64,000 nucleotides of DNA from CADCTB01 sp963768975. GTDB lineage: Bacteria; Actinomycetota; Acidimicrobiia; Acidimicrobiales; AC-14. The first letter of the stretch is position 1; each line of letters begins with the position of its first letter. The stretch spans positions 62,001 through 126,000 of the forward strand of contig CAVYKB010000014.1 in the NCBI GenBank assembly GCA_963768975.1, written 5' to 3'. Below, piece by piece: positions 8,617-14,992 of this stretch. The notes under the pieces were generated by a model. The model worked only from the letters and a program-made list of their open reading frames with translations. It ran no database searches and had not been told where the DNA came from. Both the position numbers and the translations under genes were made by a program.

Positions 8617-9174
8617 GTGGCCAGGCTGATCTACTCGGTGATTCTGTCGCTCGATGGCTCTATCGCCGACGAGAACGGCAATTTCGACTGGGCCGCTCCC
8701 GACGAGGAGGTCCACCAGTTCTTCAACGACATGGAGCGGGAGGTCGGCACGTACCTGTACGGGCGGAGGATGTACGAGACGATGGTCTACTGGGAGACGG
8801 CCCACACCTCCGCCGACTCGCCGGTCCAGCTGGACTATGCCCAGGTGTGGCAGGCGGCCGACAAGGTCGTGTACTCCCGGACGCTGGAGACGGTGTCGAG
8901 TGCGCGGACCCGGATCGAGCGCGACTTCGACCCTGAGGCGGTACGGAAGATGAAGGAGGCGGCGGAACACGACCTCACGGTCGGTGGGGCGGAGCTCGCC
9001 AGCCAGGCCCTGGGATACGGGCTGGTGGACGAGTGCCAGCTGTTCGTCGCACCGGTCCTGGTGGGCGGCGGCCCCCGTGCCTTGCCGGACGGCGTCCGCC
9101 AGGATCTCGAGCTCCTGGACGAACGCCGCTTCGGCAACGGCATGGTGCACCTCCACTACCGGGTCAGGCCATGA
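8617..9174 (+). CDS. Dihydrofolate reductase-like protein, RibD C-terminal family
   Basis: Small cytoplasmic NADPH-dependent reductase-like protein of 185 residues. It begins IYSVILSLDGSIAD, then YGRRMYETM, KVVYSRTLE, and the late glycine motif DLTVGGAELASQAL followed by FVAPVLVGGG, all typical of the RibD_C/DHFR-like family. It starts at GTG 8617. Its last bases overlap the 3' end of the decayed TROVE gene coming from the other strand. The actual substrate is unknown for most such stand-alone members. Confidence 0.85.
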   Translation: MARLIYSVILSLDGSIADENGNFDWAAPDEEVHQFFNDMEREVGTYLYGRRMYETMVYWETAHTSADSPVQLDYAQVWQAADKVVYSRTLETVSSARTRIERDFDPEAVRKMKEAAEHDLTVGGAELASQALGYGLVDECQLFVAPVLVGGGPRALPDGVRQDLELLDERRFGNGMVHLHYRVRP

Positions 9175-10346
9175 ACGGCCAGCCGGCGTTGCGGCGCCCT
9201 CAAGCACCTCCACGACCGTGAAGGTGGCGTCGCTGAAGCCACCGAGGGTGTGGCGGCCCCGCTCGCTCGCCCGCCGGCAGGGCGGACGGGCGGTGTCCGG
9301 CCAGGTTGAAGGTGTAGATCAGCGGCACGTGGTCGAGCCGGACGAGGCCCGAGTCGTGCTGCTGGTCGTCGGTGAACAGGACGACCCGCTCGTGGCGCTT
9401 CGGGTTGAAATGGCGGCCGATGGCGGTGTGGCCGAAGGTCGAGTGGCCGACCGAGCCGACCACCTTGGCCACGCCGGCGAGCACCGACGCGCCGGCCAGG
9501 TCACCCGGCCGGCGGTTGCGCTCGCCGAAAGACCACGTCGACACCGGCCGCCCGCGTGGCCGTGGCCATCGCCATGACCGCGGCCACCTTCACCCGGGAC
9601 AGCGTCGACCGGCCCGACACCGATGCCGTCATGGACGACGAGGTGTCGATCACCACGAGGGTGCGGTCGAGCTGGGGAACGTTGGCGACCGTGAGGTCGA
9701 GGGTGCGGCCCAGGGCCCGCTTCCAGTTGTCCGACGGCGCGTGCTTGTACGCCGCCCACACCTGGTAGGGGAAGAGCCGAGCCTTGGCCACGTGGTGGGG
9801 ATCGGTGATCGTGGCGATGACGGTGTCGACAGTGTGGCGTCGTCCACGCCGGCCTCGTCGAAGTTGTGCAGGTTGCGGACGAGGGCCATCACGCCCATCG
9901 ACGGGATGACCGATGCCCACCGCGGCGTCCATGCCGCCGGGCAGCCAGCCCGACAGCCGCTCCCAGGAGAAGCCGGCCTCGGCCAGCGCCGCAGGGCTGC
10001 GCTCGCGCAGGCCGACCGGCGGCCCTCCACCGGGCGGCCGCGGCGGCGAGTAGAGCCGGCGAGTGGCGTCGGCCACGCCCCGCTTGACGGGCATGGGCAC
10101 GGTGCGGCCGTGGGTGGACAGCCAGTAGCCGAGCAGCTCGGCCGGCTCGTCGGCGTGCTGGAGCACGCCGCTGACGACGGCGCGGCCGTGGGGGCCGCCG
10201 GCCGCCACGTACTCAGCAGCTATGACGACTGCAGCCGAGCGCATCAGGAGCGCCTCATGCGTGAGGGTGCGCCGGCCCGTGGTGCGGACGGGCGCAGTGA
10301 GGTTGGCGCGCAGCGGGCGCCGGCGGGTGCCCGAGAACTTGGTCAT
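9164..10346 (-). pseudogene. TROVE-domain (Ro60-like) RNA-binding protein, decayed
   Basis: Ro60-like proteins bind Y RNAs and misfolded RNAs. From ATG 10346 the start MTKFSGT and APVRTTGRRTLTHE match TROVE proteins. The frame then jumps straight to MRSAAVVIAAEYV, so about 70 family residues are missing. Another stretch is lost near PVKRGVADATRRLY. The rest is recognisable but spread over different frames: WASVIPSMGVMALVRNLHNFDEAG, then VANVPQLDRTLVVIDTSSSM (the vWA metal site DTSSS), then VVFGERNRRP, and last HTLGGFSDATFTVVEVLE and RRNAGWPF. At least four frameshifts and two internal losses are seen, while neighbouring genes are clean. It lies downstream of rtcB and the tRNA-like units, in the same direction. 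Confidence 0.8.
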
Positions 10347-10450
10347 GGTGGTGCTCCGTTGGGTTGGTACCGCGGAGGTCCGGTCAGGGAACAGGGCGGA
10401 CGAGCGGTGCCGAGTCGAATGGCGGACGCACGGGTGCGCCCCCCGCCAAG

Positions 10451-10473
10451 GAAGGAAGCCCGTCCTTCGCAGC
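10451..10473 (-). repeat. Hairpin repeat module, copy 1
   Basis: Plus-strand GAAGGA (10451-10456) and TCCTTC (10463-10468) form a six-pair stem with a six-base loop, followed by GCAGC. The same arrangement, including the identical ten bases CCTTCGCAGC, recurs at 10770-10794. The two copies flank the tRNA-Val/tRNA-His-like block. They could be processing sites, weak terminators or protein-binding RNA stems. Confidence 0.5.
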
Positions 10474-10555
10474 TGACCGGGGTTCGAGTCGGCCTGGGAA
10501 CCAAGGCGGCGGAGGACGCGTTTCCCCCGCTCCTCCGATTGAGCTACGCCGTTGC
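10474..10555 (-). ncRNA. Degenerate tRNA-like element
   Basis: On the minus strand a clear tRNA D-arm (GTAGCTCAATCGGAGGAGC) is followed by a seven-pair stem GCGGGGG/CCTCCGC with loop AAACGCGT. A partial T-arm-like hairpin with GGTTC follows, and then an inverted T-loop-like segment. It does not close into a cloverleaf. It could be a decayed tRNA or a Y-RNA-like molecule that only mimics part of a tRNA; the boundaries are approximate. It lies between the tRNA-His-like unit and the TROVE gene, where Y RNAs often lie. Confidence 0.35.
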
Positions 10556-10628
10556 CGGCGCCGGCCGGACTCGAACCGGCTTCTTCCGGGCCACGTCCCG
10601 GCGTGTCGTCCACTTCTACTTCGGCCAC
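10556..10628 (-). tRNA. tRNA-His-like element (GTG region), imperfect
   Basis: A 73-base element starting GTGGCCG as in tRNA-His, with a strong anticodon-type stem CCGGG/CCCGG enclosing ACGTGG. The T-arm is GCCGG-TTCGAGT-CCGGC. The 3' acceptor strand is CGGCGCC, not the expected CGGCCAC, so the acceptor stem is broken. The D-arm is poor and the anticodon loop has six bases and lacks U33. It is probably decayed or a tRNA mimic. Confidence 0.5.
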
Positions 10629-10630
10629 AG

Positions 10631-10703
10631 TCGACGAGGGAGGAGTCGAGCCTCCGGCATCCTCTTTGTAAGAGAGGCGGTCTGGCCACTGACCTACTCG
10701 TCG
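10631..10703 (-). tRNA. tRNA-Val (anticodon TAC)
   Basis: A 73-base cloverleaf. The acceptor CGACGAG/CTCGTCG is perfect, the D-stem is GGTC/GACC, and the anticodon stem CCTCT/AGAGG is perfect around loop CTTACAA (anticodon TAC). The T-stem GGAGG/CCTCC is perfect with loop CTCGACT, where the usual first T is C. No CCA is encoded. It lies downstream of rtcB in the same direction, two bases before the tRNA-His-like unit. Confidence 0.8.
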
Positions 10704-10738
10704 TGGTGCTCGCCCGAGAACCCGTCGACCTGGGGCGC

Positions 10739-10756
10739 ATGCCCGGTGTCGGGCAT
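10739..10756 (-). other. Strong short hairpin downstream of rtcB
   Basis: ATGCCCG (10739-10745) and CGGGCAT (10750-10756) form a perfect seven-pair stem with a four-base loop, 86 bases past the rtcB stop. There is no T-run, so it is more likely an RNA stability or processing element than a classical terminator. Confidence 0.5.
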
Positions 10757-10769
10757 TCGTTTGGAAAGA

Positions 10770-10794
10770 CGAAGGAACCCCTGGCCTTCGCAGC
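10770..10794 (-). repeat. Hairpin repeat module, copy 2
   Basis: CGAAGG (10770-10775) pairs with CCTTCG (10785-10790) around a nine-base loop, followed by CAGC. It shares CCTTCGCAGC and the GAAGGA half with the module at 10451-10473. On the transcribed minus strand it reads GCTGCGAAGG, loop, CCTTCG, then CTTTCC. Confidence 0.5.
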
Positions 10795-10841
10795 GGGCGA
10801 GTCGTGTGCGGGGCCGGCGGCGGGCGGGACCAGGTAGCGAC

Positions 10842-12002
10842 TTACGTCCCCTTGTAGTTGAGGACCTGGTGCAGCGTGTGCAGGACTGTGACGAGGTCGG
10901 CCTGGTCGGCCATGACCTGGTCGATGTCCTTGTAGGCGGCGGGGATCTCGTCGAGGAGAGCGCCGGCCCGGTCCGCCAGCCACACCTTGCCGGCCATGGC
11001 CGTGGCCAGGTCGGCGTTGGTGAACAGCTTGCGGGCCTTCGTCCGGCTGTGGCGCCGGCCGGCGCCGTGCGAGCACGACGTCCAGCTGGCCTCGTTGCCC
11101 TTGCCCTCGACGATGTAGCTGCGAGTGCCCATCGAGCCCGGGATGACGCCGAGGTCGCCGACGTCGGCCCGGATGGCGCCCTTGCGGGTCACCCACAGCT
11201 CCCGGCCCTGGTGGACCTCGGGCTGGGTGAAGTTGTGGTGGCAGTTGATCCGGCGGGTCTCCTTGCCGCTGCCGATAAAGCGCAGCACCTCGGCCATGGC
11301 CCGGTCCATCATCGAGTTGCGGTTGGCCTTGGCGTAGTCCTGGGCCCACAGCATGTCGGTGACGTAGGCCTCGAACTCCGGCGTGCCCTGGACGAACCAG
11401 GCCAGGTCCAGGTCCTCGAGGCCGAGCTGGGCGTGCTTGGCCAGGCGCCGGGCCTTGGCGATGTGCATCTGGGCCAGCTGGTTGCCGATGCCCCGGCTGC
11501 CCGAGTGCAGGACGACCCACACCCGGCCCCGCTCGTCGATGCACAGCTCGAAGAAGTGGTTGCCCGAGCCGAGGGTGCCGAACTGCTTGGCCGCCTTGTC
11601 GGCCTGGGCGGCGGACAGGGAGGTGGCGGGACGGTGGTTCGAAAGCCACTTGCCGGCGGCGTTGGCCGCCTTGTCGTGACCGCGGCCCACGCCGGCGGGG
11701 ACCGCCCGCTCGATCTTGCTGAGGAGCGGCTCGAGGTTGTCGGGCAGCTGGTCCTCGGTGAGGTCGAGCTCGGCGGCGATCATGCCGCAACCGATGTCCA
11801 CGCCCACGGCCGACGGGATGACGGCGTTCTTGGTCGGGATCACCGAACCGACGGTGGCGCCGATGCCGACGTGGGCGTCCGGCATGAGGGCCACGTGACC
11901 CTCCACGATGGGCAGGCGGGCCGTCTTCTCGGCCTGACGGATGGTGTCAGGCTCGATGTCGCTCGCCCAGGAGACGAGCTTGGGGTTGATGGTGGTGGGC
12001 AT
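10842..12002 (-). CDS. rtcB: RNA-splicing/repair ligase RtcB
   Basis: GTP- and Mn-dependent RNA ligase of 386 residues that joins 2',3'-cyclic-phosphate or 3'-phosphate ends to 5'-hydroxyl ends, as in broken tRNAs. Family motifs are intact: HVALMPDAHVGIGATVGSVI, VGVDIGCGMIA, TLGSGNHFFEL, LHSGSRGIGN, NCHHNF, and the guanylylation region with the nucleophilic histidine in CSHGAGRRHSRTKA. The start is ATG 12002, with AAGGAGGT seven bases upstream; the open frame extends further only through tRNA-like sequence. tRNA-like genes lie on both sides in the same direction, and a decayed TROVE gene lies downstream. No RtcA or RtcR was seen. Confidence 0.96.
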   Translation of the reverse strand: MPTTINPKLVSWASDIEPDTIRQAEKTARLPIVEGHVALMPDAHVGIGATVGSVIPTKNAVIPSAVGVDIGCGMIAAELDLTEDQLPDNLEPLLSKIERAVPAGVGRGHDKAANAAGKWLSNHRPATSLSAAQADKAAKQFGTLGSGNHFFELCIDERGRVWVVLHSGSRGIGNQLAQMHIAKARRLAKHAQLGLEDLDLAWFVQGTPEFEAYVTDMLWAQDYAKANRNSMMDRAMAEVLRFIGSGKETRRINCHHNFTQPEVHQGRELWVTRKGAIRADVGDLGVIPGSMGTRSYIVEGKGNEASWTSCSHGAGRRHSRTKARKLFTNADLATAMAGKVWLADRAGALLDEIPAAYKDIDQVMADQADLVTVLHTLHQVLNYKGT

Positions 12003-12037
12003 GGTGGACACCTCCTTTCGGTGTAGCGCTTCCTCAG

Positions 12038-12109
12038 TGTGGCCGGGGAGAATCGAACTCCCATCGCCGGCGTGGCGTGCCGGGGTCCTCGCCGTTGAAC
12101 GGCGACCAC
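12038..12109 (-). tRNA. tRNA-Gly-like (anticodon GCC), altered anticodon loop
   Basis: A 72-base cloverleaf that closes completely: acceptor GTGGTCG/CGGCCAC, D-stem GTTC/GGAC, anticodon stem CCGGC/GCCGG, T-arm GGGAG-TTCGATT-CTCCC. The anticodon loop ACGCCAC gives GCC but has C instead of the nearly universal U at position 33. It ends 35 bases before the rtcB start codon and contains no CCA. Confidence 0.7.
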
Positions 12110-12114
12110 GTGTG

Positions 12115-12186
12115 CTGCCAGGGAAGGGGTCGAACCTTCGTCCTCCGGGTAACAGCCGGACATCCGTGCCGCTGGACCACCCTGCA
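12115..12186 (-). tRNA. tRNA-Asn (anticodon GTT)
   Basis: A 72-base cloverleaf. The anticodon stem TCCGG/CCGGA is perfect around CTGTTAC (anticodon GTT, U33 present). The D-stem is GTCC/GGAT and the T-arm GAAGG-TTCGACC-CCTTC. The acceptor TGCAGGG/CCTGGCA has one mismatch. It lies five bases upstream of the tRNA-Gly-like unit. Confidence 0.75.
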
Positions 12187-12256
12187 TTGCTGCGAGTGAC
12201 CGTGCGGTCAATCGGCGGCCACATTTGCCCCCGATTGTCCAAACGCTCCGTCGTGG

Positions 12257-12329
12257 CCTCGCCAGCACGATTCGAACGTGCGACCCCCGCCTTCGGAGGG
12301 CGGCGCCCTCTCCATTGGGCCACGTCGAC
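12257..12329 (-). tRNA. tRNA-Arg-like (anticodon CCG), weak acceptor stem
   Basis: A 73-base unit. The anticodon stem CCGCC/GGCGG is perfect around CTCCGAA (anticodon CCG). The D-stem GCCC/GGGC and the T-arm GCACG-TTCGAAT-CGTGC are perfect. The acceptor GTCGACG/TGGCGAG has two mismatches and a wobble. An alternative helix GTGGCC/GGCCAC overlaps it. The element starts one base after the encoded CCA of the upstream tRNA-Lys. Confidence 0.65.
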
Positions 12330-12330
12330 G

Positions 12331-12408
12331 TGGTGCGCGCCCTGGGGCTCGAACCCAGTCTGTGTCCGGGGTAAGAGCCCGGTTCCCTACCTGTCGGGAG
12401 TGACGCGC
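12331..12408 (-). tRNA. tRNA-Lys (anticodon CTT), CCA encoded
   Basis: A 75-base cloverleaf plus encoded CCA. The acceptor GCGCGTC/GGCGCGC is fully paired with one wobble. The D-stem TCCC/GGGA, anticodon stem CCGGG/CCCGG around CTCTTAC, and T-arm CTGGG-TTCGAGC-CCCAG are perfect. It looks functional, and is the only unit of the array with CCA in the DNA. Confidence 0.85.
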
Positions 12409-12413
12409 CTGTG

Positions 12414-12497
12414 TGGGTCGGAGAGGAATCGAACCCCCTGTGTCGGAACGAGGGCTGGGGATTACCGCCAGCTGCGCCCCGGTGGCGCAACCGACCC
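12414..12497 (-). tRNA. Class II tRNA-like, probably Leu (TAA), unusual anticodon loop
   Basis: An 84-base element with a 15-base variable region, as in Leu/Ser tRNAs. The acceptor GGGTCGG/CCGACCC and D-stem GCGC/GCGC are perfect; the T-arm GGGGG-TTCGATT-CCTCT has wobbles. The anticodon stem GCTGG/CCAGC encloses a nine-base loop CGGTAATCC; if the centre is read, the anticodon is TAA with G at position 33. Identity is therefore uncertain. It lies five bases from the tRNA-Lys. Confidence 0.6.
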
Positions 12498-12586
12498 ATG
12501 CGGGGCCATGGGTATATGGCCCCGACGACGATGCTCTGCAGTTGTCAAAATGCTGATGGCGGGACTGGTGATCCGGCGCGTATGAG

Positions 12587-12656
12587 CAGGCTCGGAAGGT
12601 GTCGAACCCCCGGCCATCGGTGTTGGAGGCCGCGCCGCCACCACTGGCGCGAGCCC
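12587..12656 (-). tRNA. tRNA-Trp-like (CCA), imperfect
   Basis: A 70-base unit. The acceptor GGGCTCG/CGAGCCT is paired with a terminal wobble, the T-arm is GGGGG-TTCGACA-CCTTC, and the likely anticodon loop CTCCAAC would give CCA. The anticodon stem keeps only three pairs (CGG/CCG) and the D-arm is short. It is the first unit of the array and may be degraded or a tRNA mimic. Confidence 0.5.
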
Positions 12657-12663
12657 TTGAGAA

Positions 12664-12685
12664 ATGCGCACGGCGAGGTGCGCAT
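12664..12685 (-). other. Perfect 8-bp hairpin in the array leader
   Basis: ATGCGCAC (12664-12671) and GTGCGCAT (12678-12685) pair perfectly with loop GGCGAG. On the minus strand the stem is followed by TTCTC. It sits eight bases upstream of the first tRNA-like unit and could be an attenuator, a processing signal or a binding stem. Confidence 0.5.
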
Positions 12686-12883
12686 GAATATGAAGATGTG
12701 GAGCGAACGGACGGAGCGTCAGCTACCAGCGAGCGGTGGGCCCGCCGGTATTCCCGGCTTGCCGACCGGCCGTCTGTCGCTCATCGAGTGACAGATCGGG
12801 CAGGCACGGGTACGCGCCGACGCTCAACGGGGCGGTTCCCTGGAGCTTCGATTCGACGATGTGTATGCGTGCCATGGACATCG

Positions 12884-12911
12884 ATAGTAGTCATTCGCCG
12901 ACCGCTGTGAA
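12884..12911 (-). promoter_or_regulatory. Putative promoter of the tRNA-like/rtcB array
   Basis: On the minus strand TTCACA (12911-12906) and TACTAT (12889-12884) are separated by 16 bases, resembling -35 and -10 boxes in otherwise GC-rich DNA. Transcription from here would run through about 220 bases of leader, the hairpin, six tRNA-like units and rtcB. The leader (12657-12883) contains no gene that can be supported. Confidence 0.4.
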
Positions 12912-12931
12912 TGGATTATCCGAGCTACCGG

Positions 12932-13591
12932 TCAGCAGCCGGTTACGAAGACCTGCACCACCATGTAGCCACCGTTGGTGCGGGCCACGCCGACGCCGAC
13001 CGCTGTCCACCGCGGGGCCAGGATGTTCGCCCGGTGGGGCGGGTCGTCCATCAGGAGCTGCTCGGCGTGAGCGACCGACGGCGCCATGGCGACGTTTTCG
13101 CCGACGCCGCTGTAGCACTGGGTCAAGCCCTGGCCCAGGCTGGAGTGGGAGAGGCGCCCGTCGCGTGCCAGCTTCTCGGCCCATGCCTGCGCCTTCGCCT
13201 GCGCATCGGCCCGGACGGGGAGCGCCGGCAGCCCCCGGCTCGTCCGGTCCCGGTTCATCAGGTTGAGGGCGTCGGCAGCGGTGTTCCCCGCCGCCGGCGC
13301 CGGCGGCAGCGTGGTCGCCGGCTTGACCGTCGTGGTTGGCCGGGCCGTAGTGACCGTGGGGGGAGCCTTCATGGTCGTCGTCGCCGGCCGCGGCGCCGTC
13401 GTCGTGGATGCCGGCGCCGTTGCGACCGTGGTCGTTGGAGCGATTGACGTCGTCGACGGCGCCGGCACCGTGCTCGTGGGTCCCGACGAGAGGGCGGTTG
13501 ACGGCTCGTCGCCGTTCATCACGACGGCGCCGGTCGCCAGGGCCACGAACAGGCCGACTGCCACCACGACGACGCGAGCTCCGAGCGTCAC
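12932..13591 (-). CDS. Secreted CAP-domain (SCP/PR1-like) protein
   Basis: 219-residue exported protein. An N-terminal hydrophobic segment (about residues 5-25, signal peptide or anchor) is followed by a long Thr/Pro/Ala-rich linker (about 30-95) and a CAP domain: ALNLMNRDRTSRGLPAL, LSHSSLGQG, GVGENVAMAPS and DDPPHRANIL. The last two carry the usual cavity histidine/glutamate region. Bacterial CAP proteins act outside the cell, but their ligands are mostly unknown. It starts at GTG 13591. The window's tRNA-array promoter region lies directly downstream. Confidence 0.88.
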   Translation of the reverse strand: MTLGARVVVVAVGLFVALATGAVVMNGDEPSTALSSGPTSTVPAPSTTSIAPTTTVATAPASTTTAPRPATTTMKAPPTVTTARPTTTVKPATTLPPAPAAGNTAADALNLMNRDRTSRGLPALPVRADAQAKAQAWAEKLARDGRLSHSSLGQGLTQCYSGVGENVAMAPSVAHAEQLLMDDPPHRANILAPRWTAVGVGVARTNGGYMVVQVFVTGC

Positions 13592-13659
13592 GCTCCCTTT
13601 ATCGGCGCCGCCGGCGCCGAGCTAAAGGACGGTCTACCAACTGCCGATGGCAACTGGGC

Positions 13660-14472
13660 GTGGCTCGACGCCTCATCCGACTTCGCTATGCCGCAGACTG
13701 CTCAGGCTGCGGACTGGCGCTCGCCCCGAGCAGCGCTGCGTGGTGGGACGCCGGCACCAAGACCGCGCAGTGCGAACAGTGTGGGGCCACGCCGCCGGCG
13801 CCGGCGCCGACGGGAGCCCGGCGAGGAGTGGCCGGCGGGTCGGCGATGGTCATGGCTGAGAAGCAGCGCGCCGTGCGTGAATCAGGGATCCGAGCGGCAC
13901 ACCCGCGCATCGGTGGGTTCCTGCTCGCCGTCACGGAAGATCCACAGGACATCAAGAACTGGGAGAAGGGCGCCGTCGGCGAACAAAAGGTCGGCGCCGG
14001 CCTCGACGGACTGGCGCCCAAGGGGGTCGTCACGTTGCACGACCGTCTCCGCCCGAGGACCACCGCCAATATCGACCACATCGCCATCGGGCCCTCGGGT
14101 GTCTGGGTCATCGACGCCAAGCGGTACTCGGGACAGGTCGTCAAGAAGGACGTCGGCAGTTGGCTCAGAAGCGACGTGCGGCTGTTCGTGGGTCGGCGGG
14201 ACTGCATGAAGCTCGTCTACGCCATGTCGAAACAGGTCGACGCCGTCCGCGACGCCCTCGGAGAGGAGTGGGCCGGCGTTCCCATCCGGCCGATGCTCTG
14301 CTTCGTCGACGCCGACTGGCAGTGGTTCGCCAAGCCGTTCGAGCTGGCCGGCGTGCTGGTGGCCAAGCCACAAGCGGCTCAAGAACACATAGCCAGGCCT
14401 GGCCCCTTCCCCAAGGCCACGATCGACGTCATCGCCGGCCGCCTGGACCAACGACTAAGGCCGGCCTCCTGA
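13660..14472 (+). CDS. NERD-domain nuclease-related protein
   Basis: 270-residue cytoplasmic protein. The start GTG 13660 (VARRLIRLRYAADCSGCG) was chosen because homologues begin alike; the open frame upstream lies antisense to the CAP gene. An N-terminal zinc-ribbon-like segment (CSGCG, then CEQCG) precedes the NERD domain: GAVGEQKVGAGLDGL, NIDHIAIGPSGVWVIDAKRYSG, containing the D and DxK residues of the nuclease core. The C-terminal part reads VPIRPMLCFVDADW. NERD proteins are suspected in DNA or RNA processing, but no specific role can be given. Confidence 0.85.
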   Translation: MARRLIRLRYAADCSGCGLALAPSSAAWWDAGTKTAQCEQCGATPPAPAPTGARRGVAGGSAMVMAEKQRAVRESGIRAAHPRIGGFLLAVTEDPQDIKNWEKGAVGEQKVGAGLDGLAPKGVVTLHDRLRPRTTANIDHIAIGPSGVWVIDAKRYSGQVVKKDVGSWLRSDVRLFVGRRDCMKLVYAMSKQVDAVRDALGEEWAGVPIRPMLCFVDADWQWFAKPFELAGVLVAKPQAAQEHIARPGPFPKATIDVIAGRLDQRLRPAS

Positions 14473-14494
14473 GTCGTTCTCGATCGAGCTCCGC

Positions 14495-14959
14495 TTGGGC
14501 CAGGTCAAGGCCGTGCAGGTGGCGCCGGAGCCGGTGCCGGCGCCCCCGGCCCTACCGACCGTCATCCGCGGCCGGGTGCTCGTGGTCGACGACAACCCGG
14601 TCAACCTGCGGGTGGCGATGCTGCTCCTGCGACGCATGGGCTTTGAGGTCGACGAGGCCTCCGACGGCAATGCCGCCGTGGAGGCCGCCGGTAGCCACCA
14701 CGACGACGCCGTGCTCATGGACTGCGAGATGCCTGTCATGGACGGCTACGCCGCGGCAGCGGCCATCCGCCGGCCCGACGCACCGTTCGCCCGGGTGCCC
14801 ATCGTGGCCGTGACCGCCAGCGTGATGGAGGCCGACATCGACAGCGCCCTCGCCGCCGGCATGGACGCCCACGTGGCCAAGCCGATCAAGTCGTCACAGC
14901 TCCAGGCTGTGTTGAGCCAGCTTCGCGGGCATGATGATCGGCGGGTCGCCGCCGGCTGA
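14495..14959 (+). CDS. Receiver-domain protein, probable C-terminal relic of a hybrid histidine kinase
   Basis: A CheY-like receiver of about 120 residues: GRVLVVDDNPVNLRVA, phosphoacceptor Asp in AVLMDCEMPVMDGY, conserved Thr in IVAVTAS and Lys in HVAKPIK. TTG 14495 is the first plausible start. The frame is, however, open from 14459 and reads PESFSIELRL upstream, which resembles the last strand of a histidine-kinase ATPase domain. The element therefore looks like the tail of a hybrid kinase that lost its front part. No output domain is present. Whether it is still expressed is unknown. Confidence 0.65.
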   Translation: MGQVKAVQVAPEPVPAPPALPTVIRGRVLVVDDNPVNLRVAMLLLRRMGFEVDEASDGNAAVEAAGSHHDDAVLMDCEMPVMDGYAAAAAIRRPDAPFARVPIVAVTASVMEADIDSALAAGMDAHVAKPIKSSQLQAVLSQLRGHDDRRVAAG

Positions 14960-14992
14960 GTCTGCCGGGCGGTGCGTCCTAGAGTGCGGACC

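Noticed and set aside
9372..12026. 884-codon open frame on the plus strand across rtcB and the tRNA-like region
   Set aside because: It is antisense to rtcB and TROVE; no protein-like motifs, while rtcB motifs on the other strand are complete.
12038..12656. CRISPR array, because of short spaced repeats with similar core TTCGA words
   Set aside because: The repeats are T-arms of tRNA-like units with different surroundings; there are no uniform repeats and spacers and no cas genes.
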